A stretch of DNA of 53,132 bases, taken from an uncultured Clostridium sp. (GTDB lineage: Bacteria > Bacillota > Clostridia > TANB77 > CAG-508). The notes beneath the pieces were generated by a model, which saw only the letters and a program-made list of their open reading frames with translations, had not been told where the DNA came from and made no database searches. Location of the stretch: contig CANSOY010000004.1 in the NCBI GenBank assembly GCA_947648765.1, positions 1 to 53,132 of the forward strand, read 5' to 3'. Below, piece after piece: positions 44,744 to 53,132 of this stretch (position 1 is the first letter of the stretch; every line of letters begins with the position of its first letter). The translations under genes were made by a program, and so were the position numbers.

Positions 44744-47700
44744 TTATTTTCTTTTATCGATACGAATAATTTTTTCATAAATAGCAATGGCTGCTGCCGC
44801 TACTAGTAAAATAGAGGTACGGATAACAATGTTGAGTGCTAAACTTTCACCTGTTTGTGGAATGATGCCTGGCTTTTTCGTATTGTCTAGATTTCCTTGT
44901 GTGCCAGTTGGAAGATTTGATGTTCCACTTCCACTATTTTGTGAGCCTCCTGAACTGGTAGTGCCATTTCCAGAACCAATGGTAATTCCACCATTTGGTT
45001 TTTGACCACTACTTCCATTTCCACTATTTCCAGAGCTTCCACCTGGATTTTGTCCTGGTTGTTGTCCACCTGGTGTTTCTCCTCCTGGTTGTTCTCCTCC
45101 TGGTTGTTCTCCTCCTGGTTGTTCTCCTCCTGGCTCTTCGCCACCTGGTTCTTCGCCGCCCGGCTGTTCTCCTCCCGGCTGCTCTCCTCCCGGCTCTTCG
45201 CCACCTGGTTCTTCGCCGCCTGGGTTTGGGTCAACTCCTGTATCTTCTACAATTTCAAATGACACTTCGGCATATTCTCCCGTTGCTCCTAATGTATTAA
45301 CTGCTCTTGCTTTTACGGTATGTTTTCCTTTGGTAGAAATCGTATTGGTAACTCCCATGGATATATTTTTCCAAGTTACCCCATCATAACTGTATTGATA
45401 TTTTTGAATTCCACAAAGAGCTGTTCCCCCACTAATCTTGATACGAACTGGTCCTTTTGTCTTGCCTCCATTTTGTACATTCAATTCTATTGTTGGTTTC
45501 GTTGGTGGTGTATTATCTAGGTAGAATGGATTGGTTTTTGTCATTGTTTCATTTCCTAGGGTGTCTTTTGCATAAATCCATAAGTACCAATCGGTTCCGG
45601 TACCTGTTTTCTGGGAAAGCATGCTACCACTTGGGAAAGTTTGCTTGAAATCTGTTTTGGCTGGTGGTACGGTTCCTTGCTTCCATAAGTATTTATATGT
45701 TGTAACATCTGCATCCATATCGTCTGTAACGGTTACCATTGTGTTCTGTGTTTTGCGGAAAATGGTGCTTCCATTGGTTCCAAAAGTTACAGTTGGTCCT
45801 GTTTTATCAAAGGTTACCGTGTTATCTGCGTTATAACGGAATACCCATAAATTTGAATGACCACATTCGTCGGTTGCACGAATACGATATACATTCTTTT
45901 CCGTAATGGTGTCACCCTCTTTGAATTCATCAATCGGTACTTGGTTACGGTGCATGGTTACGGTTAATCTTGAAACATCTGTAAAAGTAATTTTTAATGT
46001 TTCATAAGTTTGTCCATCGACTAAATTTAGTACTGGTGGTGTACGGTCAATTCCGACGATAAATGGGTCTGAAACGGTTCCGATAATGCCAACATTGCTG
46101 ACACTACGAACTTTTACCGTATGTCTTCCCTCATCAGTGTAACTTAATTTTGCGTTATTTAATGCTAAATCTACCCACTCTGCTCCATCGTCTACATTAA
46201 ATTGATATTTTTGAAGTCCACTAAGTGGGGCTTGTCCTTGTACTTGTAGGGTAATGTTTTCGGTTGTAAATTTTCCACTTGTAATGCCATTTTCGCCTGT
46301 AATAGTTGGTTTTGCTGGCACTTGGTTATCTAAACGGAACTTATTACTGCAAGCATAGGTTATTTGGTCCGCTGTATTGGTTACTTGTATCCATAAGTAC
46401 CAATCTCCACTTCCATCAGACTTTGTAATGGTTTGCCCATTGGTAAAGGTTTGTGTAAAGGACGCTGCCTCTGGTTGTGTGGTACTTTGTGCCCATAGAT
46501 ATTTTAATGTCTTCGTATTGGCAATATCTGTTGTAACAGTCGTGCTTGCGCTTCTTGCATAAGTCGTATTTCCATTGGTTCCAAATGTAATACCTGGTGT
46601 TACTGGTTGCTCTTGTTCAGTTGTCGTAAAGGCCTTGATACCAACGTTTGTGTCAAGGAAAGCATCATGGAGATCAAACCAACCTGCATTTCCGGTTGCA
46701 TCTAAGGTATAGAAAGATTCTCCTGCATTCCCAGTTGCATTATCCCATTGTGGGATAATGGATTGTCCATCATCTCCCACAGCATTATTAGAAAGGTAAT
46801 TTACTTCGAGTGGTATGCTTGCTTCTACACTATTCGTAAATTTTGCAATAACCGCAAACTTGTTACCTGTTAGATTGATTGGTGTTGTTAAAGTAATGGT
46901 TTGGTAGCCTGGTGGCAAATGAACTTTCGCACTTGCTTTGGTTGCACTGCTTATAGCAAGACTAGCCGTTCCGGTATAGTTTGGAACGATATAGATTTCT
47001 ACATCTTCCTCTGCCATGGTATTAACAGCAACTTGGTAAAGGGTTTCTTTTTCTGTTGTTTTTCTCGTAAAGACATTGGCTGCATATACCGTTTGTCTTG
47101 CTTGTTTGTCTTCGGCTGCCTCAGAAGGATACAAAGGGAAATTCGTTCCAAGGTTATCATATTGGTAGATATAGTCATAGGATTTATCTTTTATTTCTGC
47201 AAAAGCCACAACGACTCTTTCAATATTGACATCTTCATAAGAAATGTATAGGTAGCCATTGTCGTAAATATTAGTACCATGCGAGTTTTGAATAATATAT
47301 GCTCCTGGTGTAGATGGTCGATGTGCTGAATTAAAGTTGGTAACAGCATAGTTATCGTCCCAACCAACAATGGTAATGGCGTGGTCGCTACCTTTGGTTA
47401 CATCATCACAAAAATATGCGTGTAAATTATTACTGTAATACTCACTACCACTAGCATATGTTGTAGACTCTACTGCTCCATAAGCCACAATCGCAGATTT
47501 AATCTCGTTACGCCTTGCTGTTACTTCACTGCTTGTTAGTTCTCTACTTCCGTCTGAATAGGTAACGCTACCAGAAGAAATGGTTTTTGCAATTTTCGGT
47601 AATATAATATATTTTCCTACTTCCACATTGGCTTTTGGCACATTGAGTGCAGATATGTTTATCTTGTTATTGGGAGAAGTAAATGGCATATTTGTTTCAA

Positions 47701-48250
47701 GCACTGGACCTGTTCCGGATGTCATATATGACATGGATTGGTATGAGTTTCCTCCACCGTTTACCTTACGGTTGTATACACAGTCTGAATATTGCTCTGC
47801 TCCTGTTGTGGTTCCGTCTGCATATTTGTTTGAAGTTGCATATTCAATGTGTTTTGGCGAAAATACATCTGTTTTTCCTCCATATTTGTAGCGATAGTGT
47901 TCCATTGAGGTTGTCGCTGAAAACGCCCAGCATGAACCAGTTTCTTGTTGGTCTTTTACGCCCACTGTATTGTTTTTGGACGAATACTGTGGTGCCAGTG
48001 CACGTAGACTTCTCGCACTTTCAAATGAGAAATTGCTACGTTCCTCGTTATAGTGGACAGGGATACTTAACGAAGTTCCACTTCCTTCAATCCCTGCTTC
48101 TCGCAATGCTTTTTGTGCCATTTCTTCGGAGATGTATCCTTCTTGTGCATAACTTGCCGTCGATAAATTCCACCCCATCACAAATGTGAGTGCAGTGGTG
48201 GCTAAAAGCATGGTTTTCATTTGGTTTTTCTTTTGCTTGTTTTTGCTCAT
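44744..48250 (-). CDS. Sortase-anchored papain-like (C1) cysteine protease with Ig-like repeats
   Basis: 1168 aa. Signal peptide (MKTMLLATTALTFVMGWNLS), then a C1A-type protease with catalytic Cys (QQETGSCWAFSATTSMEHY), His (GSDHAITIVGWDDNY) and Asn (AYIIQNSHGTNIYDNGYLYI). It continues with bacterial Ig-like beta-sandwich repeats (about residues 550-1000), a Gly-Gly-Glu-x-Pro stalk and the sorting signal IIPQTGESLALN with a hydrophobic helix and basic tail. It should be covalently anchored to peptidoglycan and act on extracellular proteins. No in-frame CGG in 1168 codons. Confidence 0.9.
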   Translation of the reverse strand: MSKNKQKKNQMKTMLLATTALTFVMGWNLSTASYAQEGYISEEMAQKALREAGIEGSGTSLSIPVHYNEERSNFSFESARSLRALAPQYSSKNNTVGVKDQQETGSCWAFSATTSMEHYRYKYGGKTDVFSPKHIEYATSNKYADGTTTGAEQYSDCVYNRKVNGGGNSYQSMSYMTSGTGPVLETNMPFTSPNNKINISALNVPKANVEVGKYIILPKIAKTISSGSVTYSDGSRELTSSEVTARRNEIKSAIVAYGAVESTTYASGSEYYSNNLHAYFCDDVTKGSDHAITIVGWDDNYAVTNFNSAHRPSTPGAYIIQNSHGTNIYDNGYLYISYEDVNIERVVVAFAEIKDKSYDYIYQYDNLGTNFPLYPSEAAEDKQARQTVYAANVFTRKTTEKETLYQVAVNTMAEEDVEIYIVPNYTGTASLAISSATKASAKVHLPPGYQTITLTTPINLTGNKFAVIAKFTNSVEASIPLEVNYLSNNAVGDDGQSIIPQWDNATGNAGESFYTLDATGNAGWFDLHDAFLDTNVGIKAFTTTEQEQPVTPGITFGTNGNTTYARSASTTVTTDIANTKTLKYLWAQSTTQPEAASFTQTFTNGQTITKSDGSGDWYLWIQVTNTADQITYACSNKFRLDNQVPAKPTITGENGITSGKFTTENITLQVQGQAPLSGLQKYQFNVDDGAEWVDLALNNAKLSYTDEGRHTVKVRSVSNVGIIGTVSDPFIVGIDRTPPVLNLVDGQTYETLKITFTDVSRLTVTMHRNQVPIDEFKEGDTITEKNVYRIRATDECGHSNLWVFRYNADNTVTFDKTGPTVTFGTNGSTIFRKTQNTMVTVTDDMDADVTTYKYLWKQGTVPPAKTDFKQTFPSGSMLSQKTGTGTDWYLWIYAKDTLGNETMTKTNPFYLDNTPPTKPTIELNVQNGGKTKGPVRIKISGGTALCGIQKYQYSYDGVTWKNISMGVTNTISTKGKHTVKARAVNTLGATGEYAEVSFEIVEDTGVDPNPGGEEPGGEEPGGEQPGGEQPGGEEPGGEEPGGEQPGGEQPGGEQPGGETPGGQQPGQNPGGSSGNSGNGSSGQKPNGGITIGSGNGTTSSGGSQNSGSGTSNLPTGTQGNLDNTKKPGIIPQTGESLALNIVIRTSILLVAAAAIAIYEKIIRIDKRK
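45045..45235 (-). repeat. 15-bp tandem repeats coding for a GGE(Q/E)P wall-spanning stalk
   Basis: About eleven copies of a 15-base unit (CCTCCTGGTTGTTCT and variants on the plus strand) coding for Gly-Gly-Glu-Gln/Glu-Pro. Such units change copy number easily and would alter stalk length. Confidence 0.8.
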
Positions 48251-48493
48251 ACGCTTCCCCTATTCTTTCAATCGAATATCTTATTTCTATCTTACAAACT
48301 TTCTTCTATACTTGCAATAGTAATGTTTTCCTGTTTTGAGAAAGGTTGGAAAGGGTATGTTTTTTTGCTCTACGGAAGGACTTTTTCCCTCTTTTTTGAT
48401 GGATATATTACTTTTTGTTGACAAATGTGTAACAAAACAGCAAAAAACCTCATTTTCCTTTACGCATAGCATTTTTCGCACAAAATGAAAGAA

Positions 48494-48520
48494 AGCAACG
48501 ACTATTTGTCAATCGTTGCT
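48494..48520 (-). terminator. Terminator at the end of cwlD
   Basis: Stem AGCAACGA/TCGTTGCT with a 10-11-base loop, then TTCTTTC on the minus strand. The stem overlaps the last codons of cwlD. Confidence 0.65.
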
Positions 48521-49078
48521 CTTGTTTTCGTTTTCACAAAAGTATTCCATAATTCCGTTATATATTCCCCAAGCCAATTTTTCTTGGTAAGTATCTTCTA
48601 ATAGCATTTGTTCCTCTTCTGGATTAGATAAGAAACCACATTCCACAATAGTTGTTGGAATTTCGACATGCTTCATAATATATACATTGTCTAATTTCAT
48701 TGGGACACGTTTGTTTTCTCGCTGAATGGCTTCGTTCAGATTGTTTTGCACACTTTTGGCAAGTTTGATACTTTTGTCATTGCCCAGTTGGTAGAAACAT
48801 TGCCAGCCCCAATACTGCTGTTGTGGTATCTTGTTCAAGTGGATGGATACAAAAATATCTGCACTGCTTTCATTTCCAATCTTGACACGGTTATGGATGT
48901 CTGACACTTTCTTTTGGCGAAGACTACTTTCCTCTGCGTCATAGATAGCGTTTTCATCCGACCTTGTTAAGATTACTGTTGCACCACTCTGCTCTAGTAG
49001 ATTTTGGAGTTTTTTTGCTATCTTCAAATTGGTTTCTGCCTCGGTTGTACCACGACTACTTCGTGCTCCCTCGTCGCC
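48509..49078 (-). pseudogene. cwlD: N-acetylmuramoyl-L-alanine amidase CwlD, 3' part, interrupted by mobile element
   Basis: About 190 C-terminal residues of a CwlD-type Amidase_3 enzyme: GDEGARSSRGTTEAETNLK, SADIFVSIHLNKIP (Zn His), KLDNVYIMKHVEIP and TTIVECGFLSNPEEE (catalytic Glu). CwlD helps form muramic-delta-lactam in the spore cortex. Homology stops at about 49078, right where the conserved DPGHGG block with the first Zn ligand should be. From there the sequence becomes very AT-rich and belongs to the recombinase element, whose last gene ends at 49107. An in-frame ATG at 49027 would give 172 aa without the active-site start. The missing 5' part would be beyond the right edge of the window if the element has simply inserted. 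Confidence 0.8.
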
Positions 49079-49106
49079 AAGTCGCTTTTCAATAACCCTA
49101 AAATTT

Positions 49107-50624
49107 CTAAAAATTAAAGATAATACTTACCGTTTTATCTTCGCCTATTTCAATTCTATTTATTAATTGTTTCATTATATTATTGTCAAAATTTTCAGCT
49201 GTTTTAAATTCTTTTACAATGCTTACTAATTTTTCAATAGATATTTTGTCTTTATTTTCTTCTTTTAGTTCTTCTATTTTATTTTCAATTTCTTTCTCTT
49301 TAGATTTTAATGTAGCATATTGATTCTTAAATTCTTCAATGTTAATATTTTGTTCCAATTTTTTGTTATATAAAATTCTTATATCATTTTCAAGTTTTAG
49401 CTTTTGATTCTGTAATTTTAATTGCATTTTATAATTATCATTATTCTTTTTATATTCTGCAATTACTTTTTCTAACTTTTCTTCAAAGTTAAATACAGAT
49501 AATTTTTTATTAAGTGTTGAAGTAACAATATTATTTAAGACTTTTTCAGAGATTGTATAACCTTTATCACATATACTAGGAAATCTATACACCATTCTAC
49601 ATTTATAATACCAACATTTCTGAGGATTTGCTAATCGTTTATTATGTATTTTCGTTCTAGCTCTGCTTTTATACTGCATCCTTGATCCACATTCTTTGCA
49701 AAACACTAAGTCTTTTAACAAATATTTATATTCTTGTTTAGGTTTATAGTATTTACTTTTAAGCATTTCTTGAACTTTATAAAATGTTTCTTTATCAATT
49801 ATAGCCTCGTGTGTATCTTCTTTTATAATCCAATCCTTTCTAGGAGTCTTTTTTGTTTTTTTAGTAATATAATCTGTTTCAAATTTATTTAAAACTAATG
49901 CTCCAATATAAGAAGGATCTTTTAGTATTCTTCCAACAGTATCATTTCGCCACTCATTAACTTTAACTTTTTGTCCTTTATATTTTTTGGGAGTATCTAT
50001 TTTTCTTTTAGTTAGCTCTTTTGCTATTTGTCCCTGAGAATACCCTTCTAAATACATTTTAAAAATCAGTCTAACATTATCTACAACATTATTATCTATA
50101 ATCAATTTATATTTGTCTTGTTCATCTTTTTTATACCCATAAGGAGTACAATGTTGCACAAATTTTCCTTCTTCTTTTTTGCTTTTTATTACAGATTTGA
50201 TTTTTTTAGAAACATCTTTTAAGTAGGATTGATTTATTATACCTTTTAGCATAATTGTATCATCTATTTCGTATCTTTCTCCACTATCTATAAAGTCATT
50301 AATTGCTATAAATCTTACATCATTATCAGGGAAGAAAACCTCGGTATAATAACCTGTTTTATTTTTATCTCTTGTCAATCTTGATAAGTCTTTTACAATA
50401 AGCATATCTATTTTACTTTTTAAAATATCAAAAATCATTTCATTTAAGGCAGGTCTTGAGTCTAAAATTCCTGACCATCCATTATCAATATATTCTTTAA
50501 CAACATTGAAATTATTTTTTCTAGCATAATTCAAAATTATATCTCTTTGTGCTGAAATACTGTTATTAGGATTGTCATCTTCTTTAGATAATCTTAAATA
50601 AATTCCTGCTTTGTATTCTTTCAT
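49107..50624 (-). CDS. Large serine recombinase B
   Basis: 505 aa. Resolvase catalytic domain with the active Ser in GIYLRLSKEDDNPNNSISAQRD and VKDLSRLTRD, the Recombinase domain (YGYKKDEQDKYKL) and a zinc ribbon (FCKECGSRMQY). The C-terminus is a long coiled coil. It catalyses site-specific integration or excision. The ATG overlaps the stop of recombinase A (TAATG), so the two are translationally coupled, as in paired systems such as CcrA/CcrB. No in-frame CGG. Confidence 0.9.
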   Translation of the reverse strand: MKEYKAGIYLRLSKEDDNPNNSISAQRDIILNYARKNNFNVVKEYIDNGWSGILDSRPALNEMIFDILKSKIDMLIVKDLSRLTRDKNKTGYYTEVFFPDNDVRFIAINDFIDSGERYEIDDTIMLKGIINQSYLKDVSKKIKSVIKSKKEEGKFVQHCTPYGYKKDEQDKYKLIIDNNVVDNVRLIFKMYLEGYSQGQIAKELTKRKIDTPKKYKGQKVKVNEWRNDTVGRILKDPSYIGALVLNKFETDYITKKTKKTPRKDWIIKEDTHEAIIDKETFYKVQEMLKSKYYKPKQEYKYLLKDLVFCKECGSRMQYKSRARTKIHNKRLANPQKCWYYKCRMVYRFPSICDKGYTISEKVLNNIVTSTLNKKLSVFNFEEKLEKVIAEYKKNNDNYKMQLKLQNQKLKLENDIRILYNKKLEQNINIEEFKNQYATLKSKEKEIENKIEELKEENKDKISIEKLVSIVKEFKTAENFDNNIMKQLINRIEIGEDKTVSIIFNF

Positions 50625-52196
50625 TATAGTTTACCTATAACATCATATCTGTAATTTATAAATATTTGATTATCTTTATTTATTTCAATATTGTATAAAA
50701 GTTCAGATAATTTTTCTGATGTCCAATCTTCAATATTTTTTAATTTTGAAATGATTTCTAATAATTCATCTTTACTTATTGTTGGTTTTTCTTCTCTCTG
50801 TTTTATAAGTTTGTTTATTTCAGATTTTAAAGTATTTCTTCTTTCTACTTCAGATTGATAGAATCTTCTGTAATCTTCTTCTTCAATAATATTGTTTGAA
50901 TAATCTTCATATAAAGAACTTATAGCTGTGTCTGTTTTTGATAATTTTTGATTTAACATCTTTATTTGGTTATCTAATACATAGGTAGTTGATTTTTCAA
51001 ATTCTTTAAGTGTTATTTCTTCAAGTCTTTCATTATTAATAATATTATTAACTTTTTTTGTTATACTTGAAGTAATAATATTTCTTAAAACTTCTTCCTT
51101 AATTGATTTACTTTTTCTTTCACATTCTCTATTTTTACCTTTTTTCAAAGAACAACTACATACTATTATTTTACTTCTTATATTGCCGTAATTATCTCTT
51201 TTTATTTTTAAGGTCATTTTATTGCCACATTCTTTACAATATACTAATCCATTTAATAGCCATTCAAACTTATTATTGTTCTTAGCCTTTTTTCGTAAAT
51301 TTATTTTAACTTGTACTCTATCAAAAAGTGCTTTATCAATTATAGCCTCGTGTGTATTTAATGCAATTTTCCAATCATCTCTAGGCACAAGTTTTACTTT
51401 TTTAGACTTATAACTTAAATTAAGTTTCTTTCCATATTCAGTATTTCCAATATAATATTGACTTTGTAAAATTCTTTTTACAGCCTCACTTCTCCAATTA
51501 TACTCTGAGCCACTCTTAGAATTTCCATAGTCATAATAACCGAGGGCAATATATTTTTTCCTTTTTTAATGTATCTGCAATATATTTATAAGTTTTACCA
51601 TTATCAAACATAGTAAATATTCTTTTTACTATCATAGCTCTTTCAGGCACTATTATTAAATGATTCTTGTCCTTCGGATCTTTTCTATACCCATAAGGAG
51701 CAAGCGAGGCTAAAAATAAACCTTTATCTTTCCTAGCCCAAACACTACTTTTTACTTTTCTTGAAATGTCTTTACTATACCAATCATTTATTAAAGTTTT
51801 GAATTGTATCATATCATTATTAGAATTTTTTATGTATGTATCAACATTATCTAAAACTGAAATATATCTTATATTGTTTTCTAAAAAGTATTTTTCTATA
51901 TAAAAATTTGCCTCAAAGCTATTTCTTGAAAGTCTTGATAAATCCTTTGTAATAATAGCATTTATTAAACCTTTTTCACAATCTGCTAACATTCTTTGAA
52001 ATGAAGGTCTATCAGTATTTAACCCTGTATAACCATCATCAATGTAAAAATCAATTAACTCAAATTCTTCTCCTAGTTCTTCTACTTTTCGTGTAATTAT
52101 ACTTCTCTGACTACTTATACTATCACTTTCTTCTTTATCGCCATCCTCTCTTGATAATCTTAAATATCCTGCTACTTTATATAAACTATTACTCAA
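50624..52196 (-). CDS. Large serine recombinase A, frame interrupted at one CGG codon
   Basis: TTG start at 52196 with GGAGGG upstream. The catalytic domain is GYLRLSREDG, SISSQRSIITR and TKDLSRLSRN; the Recombinase domain is YGYRKDPKDKNHLI. The frame breaks at CGG 51540-51542 (IYCP). A one-base skip continues as GYYDYGNSKSGSEYNWRS, QSQYYIGNTEYGKKL, the zinc ribbon (YCKECGNKM) and a coiled coil, to a total of 523 aa, close to recombinase B. Conventional reading gives 221 aa plus a 254-aa fragment from a GTG. Either a pseudogene or made by +1 slip at CGG. Confidence 0.8.
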
Positions 52197-52296
52197 ATTA
52201 GTTGCCCTCCTTTCAAAAGAATAACAACTAATCTTTTGCAGTTATTCATATTATATAGTATTTATTTATAAAATCCAAACCCAAAAAAGAAAGCTG

Positions 52297-52434
52297 TTAT
52301 CGTATTTTCTCGTTAATTTTTTCTAAAGCATATCTAACAAAAATGTCATAAATATTATCATTGCTTGTATTTTCTTTAGTTTGTGTTATTACAATATACT
52401 CTTGACCTTCAATGTTATAAACTTCTCTTTCCAT
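52297..52434 (-). CDS. Small mobile-element protein (45 aa)
   Basis: MEREVYNIEGQEYIVITQTK and 25 more residues. The ATG has GGAG upstream. It lies between the 77-aa protein and recombinase A. Such small genes are often found ahead of clostridial serine recombinases; role unknown. Confidence 0.55.
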   Translation of the reverse strand: MEREVYNIEGQEYIVITQTKENTSNDNIYDIFVRYALEKINEKIR

Positions 52435-52489
52435 TCTCAATTACTCCTAAATTAAGAATATTAAAAATAAAAAAAAATATTACTGAAAT

Positions 52490-52723
52490 TTATAGCTTTG
52501 AATCTAATTTTTCAGTAATACTATATGCAAGAGAAGTAGCATCTTGACCTTCGTATATTTTCATAACAACATCAATTTCTTCAACTACATTATTTATAAT
52601 TTTCTTTTTTTCTTCTTCAGTAAAGTTACTATTGCTTATTAATAAATTTCTCAAAGCAATAGCAGTATAAGATTTTGCTTGCCTTCTTGTTAATGTATTA
52701 ATTTTATATTTGTGTTTTTCCAT
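52490..52723 (-). CDS. Small helical mobile-element protein (77 aa)
   Basis: 77 aa from the ATG at 52723 (GAAGGAGGT seven bases upstream), MEKHKYKINTLTRRQAKSYT and on. Predicted helical, Lys/Glu-rich, cytosolic. It belongs to the recombinase operon; function unknown. Confidence 0.65.
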   Translation of the reverse strand: MEKHKYKINTLTRRQAKSYTAIALRNLLISNSNFTEEEKKKIINNVVEEIDVVMKIYEGQDATSLAYSITEKLDSKL

Positions 52724-52741
52724 CAAAATTACCTCCTTCAT

Positions 52742-52859
52742 TTATAACTGAAAAATAGTTACAAGTGAAATTAGTATCTTTCTCATAGGTATTTCTACCT
52801 CTCCGTTTACAACCGAGCAACTCCTCTGGCATCACACCTAAGCCGAGCTGAAGTATCAT
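52742..52859 (-). CDS. Candidate 38-aa peptide read through one CGG skip
   Basis: From the ATG at 52859 the frame reads MILQLGLGVMPEELLGCK, then meets CGG at 52803-52805. A one-base skip gives GEVEIPMRKILISLVTIFQL and a TAA at 52742-52744, just before the ribosome binding site of the next gene. Without the skip the frame runs on into the next gene. The skip reading gives the tidier operon. I cannot identify the product and the call is weak. Confidence 0.35.
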
Positions 52860-53132
52860 TATGGCTAATATGGATCATCGCCAACACAAATTTACCAATC
52901 TTTGCTTTTTCCCTCGTTATAGTCGCTATTTATTAAAATCATAACATTCGCCTTCTTGGAGCTTGCCATATTAGTTAAAGTACTTGTAACTAATATATTA
53001 AATTGTCAATGTGCATAGCTTTTTTTGTTGCTACACACATAGGCGAATTTTTTTAATAAAACTTACCGACTTTTTTTTAATTTTTTAAATTTTTTTGAAA
53101 TATTTAAAATTTTCAATATCTTTTATAATTTT
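52860..53132. other. Element DNA without a recognised gene
   Basis: Very AT-rich. On the minus strand a TTGACA lies near 52995-53020 without a good -10. No supported open frame and no inverted terminal repeat is visible. Confidence 0.4.

Larger units (their letters stand above)
49079..53132 (-). mobile_element. AT-rich integrative element with tandem large serine recombinases, inserted in cwlD
   Basis: The element holds two large serine recombinases, three small genes and an untranslated stretch, with G+C much lower than the host genes. One boundary is in cwlD (49079-49106), about 30 bases after the last recombinase, as is usual for att sites. The other boundary is outside the window. Whether it is a skin-like excising element, a phage remnant or part of an integrative conjugative element cannot be decided here. 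Confidence 0.7.

Noticed and set aside
45045..45235. CRISPR array
   Set aside because: Direct repeats of 15 bases without spacers, in frame within a coding sequence.
44887..45300. Low-complexity ORFs over the 15-bp repeats
   Set aside because: Frame shadows of the GGE(Q/E)P repeat of the protease gene.
50624..51388. Separate 254-aa gene starting at GTG 51388
   Set aside because: Its frame is open upstream to the CGG at 51540 and continues recombinase A; there is no ribosome binding site at the GTG.
18040..51542. Sequencing or assembly errors as the cause of all frameshifts
   Set aside because: Random indels would not all fall on in-frame CGG followed by A/T nor all be +1, and they are not in homopolymers. 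A systematic, motif-specific base-calling error remains possible, so raw reads should be checked first.
18040..51542. CGGN read as one four-base Arg codon
   Set aside because: Possible, but HicA, YqfD and the glucan synthase families expect Gly at these places, which fits skipping C and reading GGW better. Peptide data would decide.

Overview
The window is low-GC, code-11 Firmicutes DNA, most likely from an anaerobic spore-forming Clostridia of the gut type. It carries a sporulation set (yabG, veg, a SipL-like SPOCS/LysM protein, yunB, yqfC, yqfD, cwlD, a SpoVK-like AAA+ ATPase), AGGAGG-type ribosome binding sites, near-consensus sigma-A promoters and LPxTG-like or pilin-like surface proteins. 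There are no rRNA, tRNA or CRISPR loci.

Layout. 1-5.6 kb: end of a damaged pilin-like surface gene, a MATE/cytidylate-kinase fusion behind a structured leader, a YbaK-type editing protein, and a GC-rich Maf fusion that looks acquired. 5.6-12.4 kb: a tiny hydrophobic-peptide gene facing a small RNA, rimO-capA, an acyl-CoA synthetase, and an ECF sigma factor that has lost its DNA-binding region next to an intact anti-sigma. 12.4-18.7 kb: a Tim44-like protein, the yunB-sipL-veg-yabG spore cluster, and hicAB. 18.7-28.5 kb: the SpoVK-like ATPase, surface proteins, the yqfC-yqfD-(unknown)-ybeY-dgkA/PAP2-yerB operon, and perR. 28.6-36.3 kb: an AbrB/PIN toxin-antitoxin pair, a six-gene operon including pdp and rnhB, and an HtrA protease. 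36.4-44.6 kb: a giant cyclic beta-glucan synthase. 44.7-48.3 kb: a sortase-anchored papain-like protease. 48.5-53.1 kb: the 3' part of cwlD, cut by a very AT-rich element with two tandem large serine recombinases.

Main discovery candidate. Four genes look broken by seven single-base frameshifts: hicA (2), yqfD (2), the glucan synthase (2) and one serine recombinase (1). In all seven, the frame is lost exactly at an in-frame CGG codon followed by A or T. Skipping one base there (C-GGW, so GGA/GGT is read as glycine) restores a full-length family member each time: 61, 394, 2703 and 523 aa. I scanned the other long genes by eye, roughly 15,000 codons, and found in-frame CGG almost nowhere else. 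This suggests that CGG is an unassigned or 'hungry' codon at which the ribosome slips +1, so extra-C insertions before GGW are self-correcting. An eighth candidate is a tiny gene in the mobile element. One hypothetical gene (CGG at 5351-5353) and one gene fragment (12227-12229) read CGG normally and are the main counter-evidence.

Other notable points: a sporulation gene (cwlD) interrupted by a recombinase-bearing element, a possible convergent type I toxin-antitoxin pair, a two-hairpin leader upstream of the MATE gene, and several unusual domain fusions.
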